Shown here in pieces: positions 17,548 through 27,634 of a stretch of DNA of 64,000 nucleotides. Where the stretch lies: assembly GCF_019931145.1 (NCBI RefSeq), contig NZ_JAIOUV010000001.1, positions 372,001-436,000 of the forward strand, given 5' to 3'. The notes under the pieces were generated by a model. That model was not told the origin of the DNA and did not search any database. It saw only the letters and a list, made by a program, of their open reading frames with translations. Position 1 is the stretch's first letter. Each line of letters starts with the position of its first letter. This DNA comes from Marinicella meishanensis (GTDB lineage Bacteria; Pseudomonadota; Gammaproteobacteria; Xanthomonadales; Marinicellaceae). The position numbers were made by a program, and so were the translations under genes.

Positions 17548-18843
17548 ATGTGGGAACATTGTCTCAAAAGACTTGAATCAGAAATACCCAAAAACGACAT
17601 CCTGTTGTGGATCCGCCCACTCGAAGTTGCCATCTCCCAAAACACCGTTAATTTATATGCCGCCAACGATGTGGTCCTGAACCAGGTCAAAGGCCAATAT
17701 TACCCCTTGATCCAAGCCGCCATCAAGGAAGTGTTTGGTGATCCATTCTCTGCCAGCCTACAACTGCAAAAATCACAAACCGCCGAAACGGTCGAGCCGG
17801 TCAAACACAGCCCCACGCAAATTCCCTCCAATTTGGACCCCCGTTTCAAGTTTGATAATTTCATTGAGGGCCGTTCCAACACCATCGCCCTGGCCGCGGC
17901 TTTGCAAACCGCCCAAACCCCGAACCCTGAGTTCAACCCTTTGTTGTTGTATGGCAGCACCGGTTTGGGCAAAACCCATTTGATGCACGCCATTGGCAAT
18001 GAAATTGTGGCCAACAACCCCGATGAAGTCGTTTGTTATTTGCATTCGGAAATTTACGTGAATGAGATGGTCAAGGCCATTCAGCAAAAGGCCATGGAAG
18101 CATTCAAGCAGAAATACCGATCGGTGACCACTTTACTGATTGATGACATCCAGTTTTTTGCGCGCAAGGAACGCACCCAGGAAGAATTTTTTCACACCTT
18201 CAATTATTTATTGGAAGGCCAAAAACGGGTCATCATCACCTGTGACCGTTACCCGAAAGAGGTCAACGGCTTGGAATCCAGGCTGAAATCCCGATTGGGG
18301 TGGGGCATTGTGGTGCCAATCGATCCGCCTGACTATGAAACCCGGGTGGCCATCCTCAAAGAAAAAGCCATTCAATTTGGTTTCACCTTGACCGATGAAG
18401 TGGCTTTTTACATCGCCAAACAACTCAACTCCAACATCCGAGAATTGGAAGGGGCCTTGAGCACGCTCAAAGCCAATGCTTTTTTCACCGGCAAAGCGAT
18501 TGATTTGGATTACACCAAACAAATCCTCAAAGAATTGTTCAAAGTCAATCACCAAATTGTGTCGGTAGAAAATATCCAAAAAGTCACGGCACAATATTAC
18601 AATGTGAAATTGTCTGAGTTGTTGGGAAAAAGCCGCAAGCGGTCGATCGTGTTGCCGCGGCAACTGGCGATGTTTTTGGCCAAAGAATTGACCGACAAAA
18701 GTTACCCTGAAATCGGCGAGCTGTTTGGTGGCCGTGACCACACCACGGTGTTGCATGCCTACCGCAAAATTGTTGAACTGATTTCGGAAAACAATGATTT
18801 GGATGAAGACCGACAGAAGATTGTGAATAAGTTAACTGAATGA
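17548..18843 (+). CDS. dnaA: Chromosomal replication initiator DnaA
   Basis: DnaA binds DnaA boxes at oriC and melts the origin. The 431-residue product has domain I (WEHCLKRLESEIP), a short linker domain II, the AAA+ domain III (Walker A GSTGLGKTH, Walker B LLIDDIQFF), and DNA-binding domain IV with the signature GGRDHTTVLHAYRKI. It is somewhat shorter than the E. coli protein because of the linker. The ATG is fixed by the domain I start; AGGAG at 17526 is unusually far upstream (17 bases), so initiation may be weak. It begins the rightward replication-gene cluster. Confidence 0.98.
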   Translation: MWEHCLKRLESEIPKNDILLWIRPLEVAISQNTVNLYAANDVVLNQVKGQYYPLIQAAIKEVFGDPFSASLQLQKSQTAETVEPVKHSPTQIPSNLDPRFKFDNFIEGRSNTIALAAALQTAQTPNPEFNPLLLYGSTGLGKTHLMHAIGNEIVANNPDEVVCYLHSEIYVNEMVKAIQQKAMEAFKQKYRSVTTLLIDDIQFFARKERTQEEFFHTFNYLLEGQKRVIITCDRYPKEVNGLESRLKSRLGWGIVVPIDPPDYETRVAILKEKAIQFGFTLTDEVAFYIAKQLNSNIRELEGALSTLKANAFFTGKAIDLDYTKQILKELFKVNHQIVSVENIQKVTAQYYNVKLSELLGKSRKRSIVLPRQLAMFLAKELTDKSYPEIGELFGGRDHTTVLHAYRKIVELISENNDLDEDRQKIVNKLTE

Positions 18844-18855
18844 CTGTTAACAAGC

Positions 18856-18864
18856 TGTGGATAA
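18856..18864 (-). promoter_or_regulatory. DnaA box
   Basis: TGTGGATAA is the exact complement of the TTATCCACA consensus and lies 13 bases after the dnaA stop. Confidence 0.85.
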
Positions 18865-18901
18865 ACTGTGAGCAAAAATATGGTCTGAAATTACCAACAG
18901 G

Positions 18902-18910
18902 TTATCCACA
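18902..18910 (+). promoter_or_regulatory. DnaA box
   Basis: TTATCCACA matches the consensus at all nine positions. It faces the other box 37 bases away and borders the AT-rich segment. Confidence 0.85.
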
Positions 18911-19015
18911 AGATTAACAACAAAGAATAAGGAATAAATGTTTTTATAATCAAATACTTAGAAAAATATTCACTGATTTATTAAACACTATAAAAACTAA
19001 TTTTATATATATACT

Positions 19016-20116
19016 ATGTTATTTAATATCCAACGAGAAACCCTTTTGGCGCCATTGAATCAAATCTGTGGGGTGGTCGAGAAAAAAGGCACATTGCCGG
19101 TGTTGAGCAATGTGTTGCTGAAGTTAGATGGTGACACCCTGTTATTAACCACCAGTGACCTGGATGTCGAGATGCGCTCAGAATGCACCGTCGATGCCCA
19201 AGGCCCCGGTGAAGTCACGGTCCCCGCCCACAAGTTTTTGGATATTTGTAAAGCCTTGCCTGATGGATCGATCCTGACCTTTTCTTTTGATTCCGGCAAA
19301 TGTTTGATCACCTCTGGTGACAGCCGCTTCAGTTTGAGCACCCTACCGGCACAAGAGTTTCCATTGATCGATGACATGGAATCCTACCAGCCGATCACCA
19401 TGGGTTCGACTGATTTGCAACGCATGTTGAAACAAACCGTGTTTTGTATGGCGGTACAAGATGTGCGCTATTTCCTCAATGGCCTGTTGTTTGAAGTGTT
19501 GAACCACAAGCTGCGTTGTGTGTCGGCCGATGGCCACCGGTTGGCTCTGTCTGAATGTGACTACGTCAATGACAGTGGTTTGAACAAACAGGTGCTGATT
19601 CCACGCAAAGGGGTGTTGGAACTGCAAAAAATGATCCGTGATCTGGATCAGGAAATCACCATCAACATCGGGCAGAACCACGTCAAAATTTCCATCGAGT
19701 CGATCAGCATGACTTCGAAATTGATTGACGGCAAGTTCCCTGATTATGAATCGGTGATCCCCTTGAACATGGAAAACAACTTCATTGCCGATCGGGAGGC
19801 CTTGCGCAGTGCTTTGCACCGGGTGGCCATTTTGTCCAATGAACAATACAAAGGGGTGAAATTCAAAATCTCTCCCAACAAGTTGGAAATCATTGGCCAC
19901 AACCCCGACCAGGAACAAGCCGAAGATGTGATCACAGTGCAAACTGACATCGAAAACATCGAAACCGCCTTCAACGTCAATTACATTTTGGATGCGACCC
20001 AAGCCATCACCGATCAAGAAATTCAATTCAGCTTCAAAGAAGCTTTGTCCAGCTGTTTGATCAAACACCCTGAAAAACTCGATTGCCGTTTGGTGGTCAT
20101 GCCCTTGCGCATCTAG
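19016..20116 (+). CDS. dnaN: DNA polymerase III sliding clamp (beta subunit)
   Basis: The 366-residue clamp encircles DNA and tethers polymerase III. The length and the MLFNIQRETLLAPLNQICGV start match bacterial beta clamps; the second and third domains contain the typical VSADGHRLAL and the C-terminal LVVMPLRI peptide-binding edge. The start ATG lies in an AT-rich leader without a Shine-Dalgarno sequence. A 142-base spacer with no gene separates it from recF. Confidence 0.98.
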   Translation: MLFNIQRETLLAPLNQICGVVEKKGTLPVLSNVLLKLDGDTLLLTTSDLDVEMRSECTVDAQGPGEVTVPAHKFLDICKALPDGSILTFSFDSGKCLITSGDSRFSLSTLPAQEFPLIDDMESYQPITMGSTDLQRMLKQTVFCMAVQDVRYFLNGLLFEVLNHKLRCVSADGHRLALSECDYVNDSGLNKQVLIPRKGVLELQKMIRDLDQEITINIGQNHVKISIESISMTSKLIDGKFPDYESVIPLNMENNFIADREALRSALHRVAILSNEQYKGVKFKISPNKLEIIGHNPDQEQAEDVITVQTDIENIETAFNVNYILDATQAITDQEIQFSFKEALSSCLIKHPEKLDCRLVVMPLRI

Positions 20117-20258
20117 GCTGGGTTAACCCAATTTGAATGACTGCGGTGATGCCGAGCCAACCCCCAAACATGTGGCGATGCGCGCGCTTGGTGGCGGCCA
20201 AACCAGCTGAGCCTGGCAATCCATCGGTCACCCGTGATAAGTCTTCAACAGGTCCTCA

Positions 20259-21332
20259 GTGTTCCTGAAACGCCTCAAATTGTCCGGCTTTCGCTGTTAT
20301 TCCCAGGCCGAAATCCAATTCCAGCAAGCCATCAATGTGTTCCATGGTGACAACGGTGCCGGCAAGACTTCGGTGCTCGAAGCGATTTATTTCATTTCCA
20401 CCGGTAAATCGTTTCGCTCCAACCGCACCAAAAACCTGATCAATCACCAAAGTGAACAGCTGACCGTGTATGCTGAATTTGCTGACAACACCGGATCCAA
20501 GCAACAGTTGGGGGTGTCACTGAACCAACAATTAAAAAAAACCATTCGCTTCAATCACGACAACATCAACAACCAGTCCACCGTGGCGCACACATTGCCG
20601 GTGGTTTCCATTGATCCGGATTCCTATTTGTTCCTGGACAAACCTCCCCAGTTTCGCCGCTCTTTTTTGGATTGGTTGGTGTTTCACGTGAAACCTGAGT
20701 ACTTGGGTATCTGGTCCAAAGTGGCCCGCTGCCAAAAACAATTGAACCAGTTGTACAAAGACAAGAACACCGCTTTGTTGCCGCAATGGGAAGCCCAATA
20801 CATCCAATATGCAGACCAATTGAATGCCATGCGACAGGCCGTGTTCAACGATTTGCAACCCTTGATCGCCAGCAAAATCAAACAATTCATTCCTGAGTTG
20901 AGCGACATGAACACGGTGTATGCGCAAGGTTGGTCGACTGAGTTGTGCTTACAAGATTTATTGGACAGAGACCGTTCTCGCCATTTGTTGTATGGACACT
21001 TGCAAGGGGGGATCCATAAAATGGATTTGAAAAACCAGTTTGGCACCACCCCTGCCCATGAACGTTTGTCTCGGGGACAAAAAAAAATCATCTCGATCAT
21101 CTATTACCTCAGTTTCATTGAGTTGATGTCAGACGCCTTACAACGGTCGCCGCTGTTGTGCTTGGATGACATGGATGCTGAGTTGGATGCAAGGAAAACC
21201 AAAATTCTGGCCGATTTCATCCAACAGGGTGGGCACCAGGTGTTCATCAGCACGGTGGATCAAAAGAATCTGCTGGCGGTGTTGGGTAATGCTGATTTGT
21301 TTCACGTGAAACAACAGGGAATCAGCCGATAA
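20259..21332 (+). CDS. recF: DNA replication and repair protein RecF
   Basis: RecF is an SMC-like ATPase that helps load RecA on gapped DNA. The 357-residue product begins with FLKRLKLSGFRCY and has the Walker A loop GDNGAGKTSVLEA, the ABC signature LSRGQKK and Walker B LLCLDDMDAELD. The start is a GTG at 20259 with a weak upstream AGG; no ATG fits the family start. Two palindromes matching parS lie inside the coding sequence and encode FHVK on both occasions. Confidence 0.96.
   Translation: MFLKRLKLSGFRCYSQAEIQFQQAINVFHGDNGAGKTSVLEAIYFISTGKSFRSNRTKNLINHQSEQLTVYAEFADNTGSKQQLGVSLNQQLKKTIRFNHDNINNQSTVAHTLPVVSIDPDSYLFLDKPPQFRRSFLDWLVFHVKPEYLGIWSKVARCQKQLNQLYKDKNTALLPQWEAQYIQYADQLNAMRQAVFNDLQPLIASKIKQFIPELSDMNTVYAQGWSTELCLQDLLDRDRSRHLLYGHLQGGIHKMDLKNQFGTTPAHERLSRGQKKIISIIYYLSFIELMSDALQRSPLLCLDDMDAELDARKTKILADFIQQGGHQVFISTVDQKNLLAVLGNADLFHVKQQGISR
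20680..20695. promoter_or_regulatory. parS-like centromere site (15 of 16)
   Basis: The 16-mer TGTTTCACGTGAAACC differs from the bacterial parS consensus only at its last base. It lies inside recF. Confidence 0.75.
21298..21313. promoter_or_regulatory. parS centromere site (16 of 16)
   Basis: The 16-mer TGTTTCACGTGAAACA is a perfect palindrome and an exact match to the ParB-binding consensus. It lies within the last 12 codons of recF, about 2.4 kb from the DnaA boxes. Confidence 0.88.
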
Positions 21333-21384
21333 CAAACGTTTCGTTGGTGCTCCCTGAGCCACACAGACAGTCCCCAAATGGTCG

Positions 21385-21412
21385 TTTGCAGGGGCGTAAA
21401 AACTGGTATAAT
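21385..21412 (+). promoter_or_regulatory. gyrB promoter
   Basis: An exact TATAAT at 21407 is preceded by TGG (extended -10). TTTGCA sits 16 bases upstream as a weak -35. A transcript would start about 27 bases before the gyrB ATG. Confidence 0.65.
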
Positions 21413-21436
21413 GTGTTGTTTTATTTTTTGGATTGA

Positions 21437-23827
<2,391 letters not shown>

Positions 23828-23829
23828 AA

Positions 23830-24729
23830 ATGACTGACCAAACCACCCACAGAATCGAACAAATGCTGGATCAAAACCCAGTCTTTTTGTTCATGAAAGG
23901 CACCCCACAAACCCCCATGTGTGGGTTTTCCAGCAACACCGTGAAGATCCTCAAAGACTTGTTGGGAGATGGCTTTGCCACATTCAATGTGTTGGAAGAT
24001 CCGGACATCAGGGAAGGCATCAAGGCCTATGGCCAATGGCCCACCATCCCCCAACTGTATGTCAACAAAGAATTGATCGGTGGCAATGACATCGTTTCTG
24101 AAATGTTCAACACCGGTGAATTGCATGAGTTGTTGAACCTGGAACAACCCGATCGCACCCCACCAACCATTGACATCACCGATGAAGCTTTGTCTCACAT
24201 CAAAGAAGGTTTGAAAGACATGGGCGACCACCAATTGTTTTTATCGGTGGATGATGAATTCAACACCCGATTCAGTTTGGAACTGCCCAAAGGCTATGAA
24301 ATCATTGCCGATGTGGGTGATTTGAAGGTGTACATGGACATCGGTACCGCCAAGCGGGCGCAAGGGGTGGAAATCTCTTGGGTCGATGAGTTGCAAGGTT
24401 CTGGATTGCGCATCAAAAACCCCAATGAACCCCCACCGGTGCAAGATTTGTCGGTGGCGGAATTGCAAGATTGGCTGGACACCGAAGTGGACAACCCCCG
24501 AATTTATGACGTCAGATCAGCCGATCAAGTGGCTGAAGGCACGGTGGCCCATGCCGTCCGGTTGGACAAACAGGCGATCAATGACATTGAAGGTATGGAC
24601 AAAGACACCCCGTTGGTGTTTGTCTGTCAGGTGGGGCAATCTTCCATGTCAGCGGCCGAATTTTTCCGTAAAAAAGGTTACACCAAGGTGTTCAACTTGA
24701 CCGGTGGTTACAATGCCTGGAGCGCCTAG
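23830..24729 (+). CDS. Monothiol glutaredoxin-HesB-like-rhodanese fusion
   Basis: The 299-residue protein appears to have three domains. Residues 1-105 are a Grx4-type monothiol glutaredoxin with CGFS at 31-34 and a WPTIPQLYV segment, a family that carries and delivers [2Fe-2S] clusters. Residues about 110-200 resemble an A-type (HesB/IscA) scaffold (ITDEALSHIKEGL, RFSLELPKGY) but lack the usual three cysteines. Residues about 205-299 form a rhodanese with the active-site loop starting CQVGQS. A role in iron-sulfur trafficking with sulfur transfer is inferred. The gene follows gyrB closely and ends at an intrinsic terminator. Confidence 0.88.
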   Translation: MTDQTTHRIEQMLDQNPVFLFMKGTPQTPMCGFSSNTVKILKDLLGDGFATFNVLEDPDIREGIKAYGQWPTIPQLYVNKELIGGNDIVSEMFNTGELHELLNLEQPDRTPPTIDITDEALSHIKEGLKDMGDHQLFLSVDDEFNTRFSLELPKGYEIIADVGDLKVYMDIGTAKRAQGVEISWVDELQGSGLRIKNPNEPPPVQDLSVAELQDWLDTEVDNPRIYDVRSADQVAEGTVAHAVRLDKQAINDIEGMDKDTPLVFVCQVGQSSMSAAEFFRKKGYTKVFNLTGGYNAWSA

Positions 24730-25156
24730 CCCACGAGCAAAAAACGGCTTACCAAAGCGCCTCTTGCCAGGCGCTTTTTTGTTGCTGGCGATGGTGTTGT
24801 GGCTTGTGTGGTCGAGTCAAGAAGCGGCCGGTGATCCCACCTTACAACAGTTGTACCAACAACAAAAAAGTGGGGTTTGGGTGGAGTTTGATGCGGCGGT
24901 GGTGCGCTTGTTGGCCGATGACAACCACGGTTCCAGACACCAAAAAATGATCGTGAAAAAGGGTCAACAAACGGTGTTGATTGCCCACAACATCGACCTG
25001 GCACCCAGGGTACCGGCACAAGCCGGAGACCGCTTGCTTATCCGGGGGGAATACGAATGGAATGAGCAAGGCGGGGTGGTGCATTGGACCCACCATGACC
25101 CGCAAAATAGGCACGCTGGTGGGTGGATTGAATGGGCTGGAAAAAAGTTTAAATAA
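24713..25156 (+). CDS. DUF3465-family exported protein
   Basis: The 147-residue product has an N-terminal basic region and hydrophobic helix (LLPGAFLLLAMVLWLVW), then the conserved core with DDNHGSRHQK, LIAHNIDLAP and GGVVHWTHHDP that marks DUF3465. Function is unknown; the fold resembles small OB-like nucleic-acid or ligand-binding domains, which is a weak inference. The ATG at 24713 overlaps the glutaredoxin gene by 17 bases. A strong terminator lies inside its signal region, so full-length expression needs readthrough or an internal start near 24791. Confidence 0.78.
   Translation: MPGAPSPRAKNGLPKRLLPGAFLLLAMVLWLVWSSQEAAGDPTLQQLYQQQKSGVWVEFDAAVVRLLADDNHGSRHQKMIVKKGQQTVLIAHNIDLAPRVPAQAGDRLLIRGEYEWNEQGGVVHWTHHDPQNRHAGGWIEWAGKKFK
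24754..24780 (+). terminator. Intrinsic terminator inside DUF3465 reading frame
   Basis: AAAGCGCCT and AGGCGCTTT pair over nine bases around a six-base loop, followed by a run of six T residues ending at 24780. It lies 25 bases after the glutaredoxin-fusion stop. Confidence 0.85.
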
Positions 25157-25169
25157 GCATTAAAAAGGC

Positions 25170-25198
25170 TTGCCTAATGCATTGATTTATTTTATCAT
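25170..25198 (+). promoter_or_regulatory. Probable tRNA-Lys promoter
   Basis: TTGCCT and TATCAT are separated by 17 bases, followed by a GC-rich GCGCACC discriminator as in stringently controlled stable-RNA promoters. A small hairpin (25157-25180) overlaps the -35 and may help end the DUF3465 transcript. Confidence 0.55.
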
Positions 25199-25241
25199 TG
25201 CGCACCTCGAAACATTCTGTTTCATTCCTGTTTATTCAAAT

Positions 25242-25317
25242 GGGTCGTTAGCTCAGCTGGTAGAGCAGTGGACTTTTAATCCATTGGTCATAGGTTCAAA
25301 TCCTATACGACCCACCA
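25242..25317 (+). tRNA. tRNA-Lys (UUU)
   Basis: The 76-base sequence folds as a complete tRNA: acceptor stem GGGTCGT/ACGACCC, a D-arm with AGCTCAGCTGGTAGAGC, anticodon loop CTTTTAA with anticodon TTT, T-arm with GGTTCAAATCC, and an encoded CCA end. It stands alone. Confidence 0.97.
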
Positions 25318-25616
25318 TTGAATGATTCTTCTCAAGAAAGCCAATTTGATTAAAACGCATTGACGGTCGAAAAATGACACCGATCGATGGGTATGGCGAG
25401 GTTTTTTTCAATGTCGGCTCAGCGCCATCAACCGCTGTGAATTATGGTTAATATGTAACCATTTTTCTGAGAGGTAAATCTCACCCCGTGGGCTAATAAT
25501 TACCTTTTAATATCAAGCATTTATTTCGTTTTTGATGGTTTAAGCAAGGGCTTTGTCTTGAATGCGCTTGATGGGTGGCTTAAGTGGGGAGAATTCCAGG
25601 CACACAGCAGCGCAAA
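25318..25616. other. Gene-free spacer with a hairpin after tRNA-Lys
   Basis: No convincing gene is present. A seven-base perfect stem (ATGGTTA/TAACCAT, 25444-25462, five-base loop) followed by four T residues may end the tRNA transcript. A further inverted pair AGGTAA/TTACCT spans about 25472-25514 and also ends in T residues. A small RNA between tRNA and terminator is possible but not demonstrated. Confidence 0.35.
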
Positions 25617-25652
25617 AAAACGGTCGAATGATCGACACCATCCGACCGTTTT
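25617..25652 (-). terminator. Terminator of the YceI gene unit
   Basis: AAAACGGTCG pairs with CGACCGTTTT over ten bases around a 16-base loop. On the minus strand the hairpin is followed by a run of seven T residues, 15 bases beyond the YceI stop codon. Confidence 0.85.
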
Positions 25653-25667
25653 TGGGGTGGTGGGTGT

Positions 25668-26231
25668 TTACTGTTTGATGCCCTCCACCGACACCGTCAG
25701 CCACAATTGTTCGTAAGCGCCATCGACACTTTTCTTCAATTTAAAATCTGATAAGGACAATTCGGTGGTGGCTTCATAGCCGCGGCGTTCGCCACCCCAA
25801 GGATCTTTACCCGCGCCAATGAATTTAACATCCAACTCAATTTCCTGGGTCACACCATTCAAGGTCAAGTCTCCAGTCATGGTGCCGTGACCATCGCTGG
25901 CTGGCGAGAATGACTTGCTGACGAAAGTGGCGGTGGGGTGGGCGGCCACATTGAGGAAGTCATCGCTGCGCAGGTGTTTGTCACGGGCGGTGTGGTTGGA
26001 GTTGACGCTGTTGGTATCAACCGTCATTTGGATGCGGGCGGCACTGGGGTCATTCTCATCAAAATTGAATTCACCACTGAAGGAATCGAAGCGGCCGTAC
26101 AACCAACTGAATCCGAGGTGAGAGATTTTGAATTGCACAAAGGCATGTGCGCCTTTGGTGTCAACCACATAACGATCGGCAGCGGCAGCGCCACTGAGTC
26201 CCAACAAAGCAATGAGCAAAAGTTTTTTCAT
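25668..26231 (-). CDS. YceI-family periplasmic protein
   Basis: The 187-residue product has a signal peptide (MKKLLLIALLGLSGAAAA) and a YceI beta-barrel, recognised by the DTKGAHAFVQFKISHLGFSW start, the HLRSDDFLNVAAHPTATFVS segment and the GDLTLNGVTQEIELDV strand. YceI proteins resemble lipocalins and bind isoprenoid or quinone-like molecules. It is commonly paired with a cytochrome b561, and here that gene lies nine bases upstream, so the two are probably one unit. Confidence 0.92.
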   Translation of the reverse strand: MKKLLLIALLGLSGAAAADRYVVDTKGAHAFVQFKISHLGFSWLYGRFDSFSGEFNFDENDPSAARIQMTVDTNSVNSNHTARDKHLRSDDFLNVAAHPTATFVSKSFSPASDGHGTMTGDLTLNGVTQEIELDVKFIGAGKDPWGGERRGYEATTELSLSDFKLKKSVDGAYEQLWLTVSVEGIKQ

Positions 26232-26240
26232 GGTGTGTTC

Positions 26241-26780
26241 CTATAACATGCGTTTTAAAGTGGCGTCTCGGTCGATGAAGTGGTGCTTCAGCGCGCCCAA
26301 GACATGCAACAGCACCAAGCCCATCAACACATAAGACAGGTTTTCGTGTAACCAGCCCATGGTATCGATTTGTTCGGCAGAAAAATGTGAAATGGCCGGG
26401 ATATTCAAACCACCCAATAGGGCTTTGCTTTGACCATCGGCGGTGGTGAACAGGTAACCGCAGACTGTAATGATCAACACCAACAGATAAAACAGGATTT
26501 GGGTGATGAGGCTCAGCCAGTACTCCAGGCGGTGGTGTTGCAAATCGGGCAAGGCTTGTTTGGGAAACAAGGTGCGCAGAATCATCAGTGTCCACAACAG
26601 CAACAGCAGCACCCCACCGGTGATGTGCCACTCCGGCAGTCGGTTGTACCAGGGGCTGTAATAATCCAAGTCGACCATGATCCAGCCTGAAACAAACAGC
26701 GCGATGATCAACAGCGCATTGATCCAATGCAAGCAACGCAACAGCAAAGGATGCTTGTTAAAGGGTGCTGAACTGTTCAT
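26241..26780 (-). CDS. Cytochrome b561-type membrane protein
   Basis: The 179-residue protein has four hydrophobic helices with histidines positioned for two b-type haems: LRCLHWINALL in helix 1, EWHITGG in helix 2, and WLHENLSYVLMGLVLLHV plus ALKHHFIDRD at the end. The family transfers electrons from quinol across the inner membrane, and the YceI partner downstream may bind its quinone. It starts three bases before the xthA stop region on the same strand. Confidence 0.9.
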   Translation of the reverse strand: MNSSAPFNKHPLLLRCLHWINALLIIALFVSGWIMVDLDYYSPWYNRLPEWHITGGVLLLLLWTLMILRTLFPKQALPDLQHHRLEYWLSLITQILFYLLVLIITVCGYLFTTADGQSKALLGGLNIPAISHFSAEQIDTMGWLHENLSYVLMGLVLLHVLGALKHHFIDRDATLKRML

Positions 26781-26783
26781 GGC

Positions 26784-27551
26784 TCACCAGTCAAATTCGG
26801 TGACCACCGGCGTGTGATCGGAAGGTCGCTCCCATTTTCGGGGTTCGACATCGATGTAAGCGGCGTTGACCGCTTCGGACATCTCATCTGAACACAACAC
26901 CAAATCGATGCGCAGGCCCAGATTGCGGGCAAAGCCGTTCATGCGGTAATCCCACCAGCTGAAATATCCGCCGTCATCGTGCATCAAGCGGAAAGAGTCT
27001 TGTAAGCCCAAATCCAGGATGCGGTTGAGGGCTTGGCGTTCTTCGGTGGTGCACAAGATTTTTTCGTGCCATTTTTTCGGGTCATGCACGTCGCGGTCAT
27101 CCGGCGCGATGTTGAAATCACCGAGCACCACCACGTCATCGTATTCGGCCATTTGCTGTTCGATGAAGCGGGTGACTTTGTCCAACCAATTGAGTTTGTA
27201 AGTGAATTTTTCGGTGCCTGGGGCCGAGCCATTGACCACATACAGATCAATGATGCGCACATCGTCGACCGTGGCGGCCAAGATGCGGCGTTGCGGATCG
27301 TCCAAATCGGGGATGTCGGTGATCACATCTTCAGGCTGTTGCTTGGCGATGATGGCCACGCCGTTGTAGGTTTTTTGACCGGAGTACACCACCTGATAAC
27401 CGGCCTGCTGAATGGCATCCACCGGAAAGGCCTCATCGGTCAATTTGGTTTCTTGCAAGGCCAGCACATCGGGACTGGCTGATTCCAGCCACTGCAAAAC
27501 ATGGTCCAAGCGGACATTGAGGGAATTGACGTTCCAGGAGGCGATTTTCAT
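26784..27551 (-). CDS. xthA: Exodeoxyribonuclease III (AP endonuclease)
   Basis: The 255-residue enzyme cleaves abasic sites in base-excision repair and has 3-prime exonuclease activity. It begins MKIASWNVNSLNVRLDHVLQW, carries the metal-binding Glu in LALQETKL, the VLGDFNIAPDD motif, WWDYR and the catalytic SDHTPVV end. The start at 27551 is the family start; an ATG 18 bases upstream adds six unconserved residues. Three minus-strand genes (xthA, b561, yceI) run in series. Confidence 0.95.
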   Translation of the reverse strand: MKIASWNVNSLNVRLDHVLQWLESASPDVLALQETKLTDEAFPVDAIQQAGYQVVYSGQKTYNGVAIIAKQQPEDVITDIPDLDDPQRRILAATVDDVRIIDLYVVNGSAPGTEKFTYKLNWLDKVTRFIEQQMAEYDDVVVLGDFNIAPDDRDVHDPKKWHEKILCTTEERQALNRILDLGLQDSFRLMHDDGGYFSWWDYRMNGFARNLGLRIDLVLCSDEMSEAVNAAYIDVEPRKWERPSDHTPVVTEFDW

Positions 27552-27634
27552 GTGGGAAATTAATGACAAAAAAAAATTGTAGCAACTTTAACCCATAAAA
27601 AATAGTATGGAGACACCAAACAAAAGAATTCAGC

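Larger units (their letters stand above)
18844..19015. other. Candidate oriC (dnaA-dnaN intergenic region)
   Basis: This 172-base spacer contains two perfect DnaA boxes in opposite orientation near dnaA, followed by about 105 bases that are very AT-rich and could serve as the unwinding element. Gene orientation switches nearby: leftward genes lie to the left of dnaA and rightward genes to the right. Placement between dnaA and dnaN is common in bacteria. The dnaN promoter probably also lies here, and dnaN has no obvious Shine-Dalgarno sequence. Confidence 0.7.
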
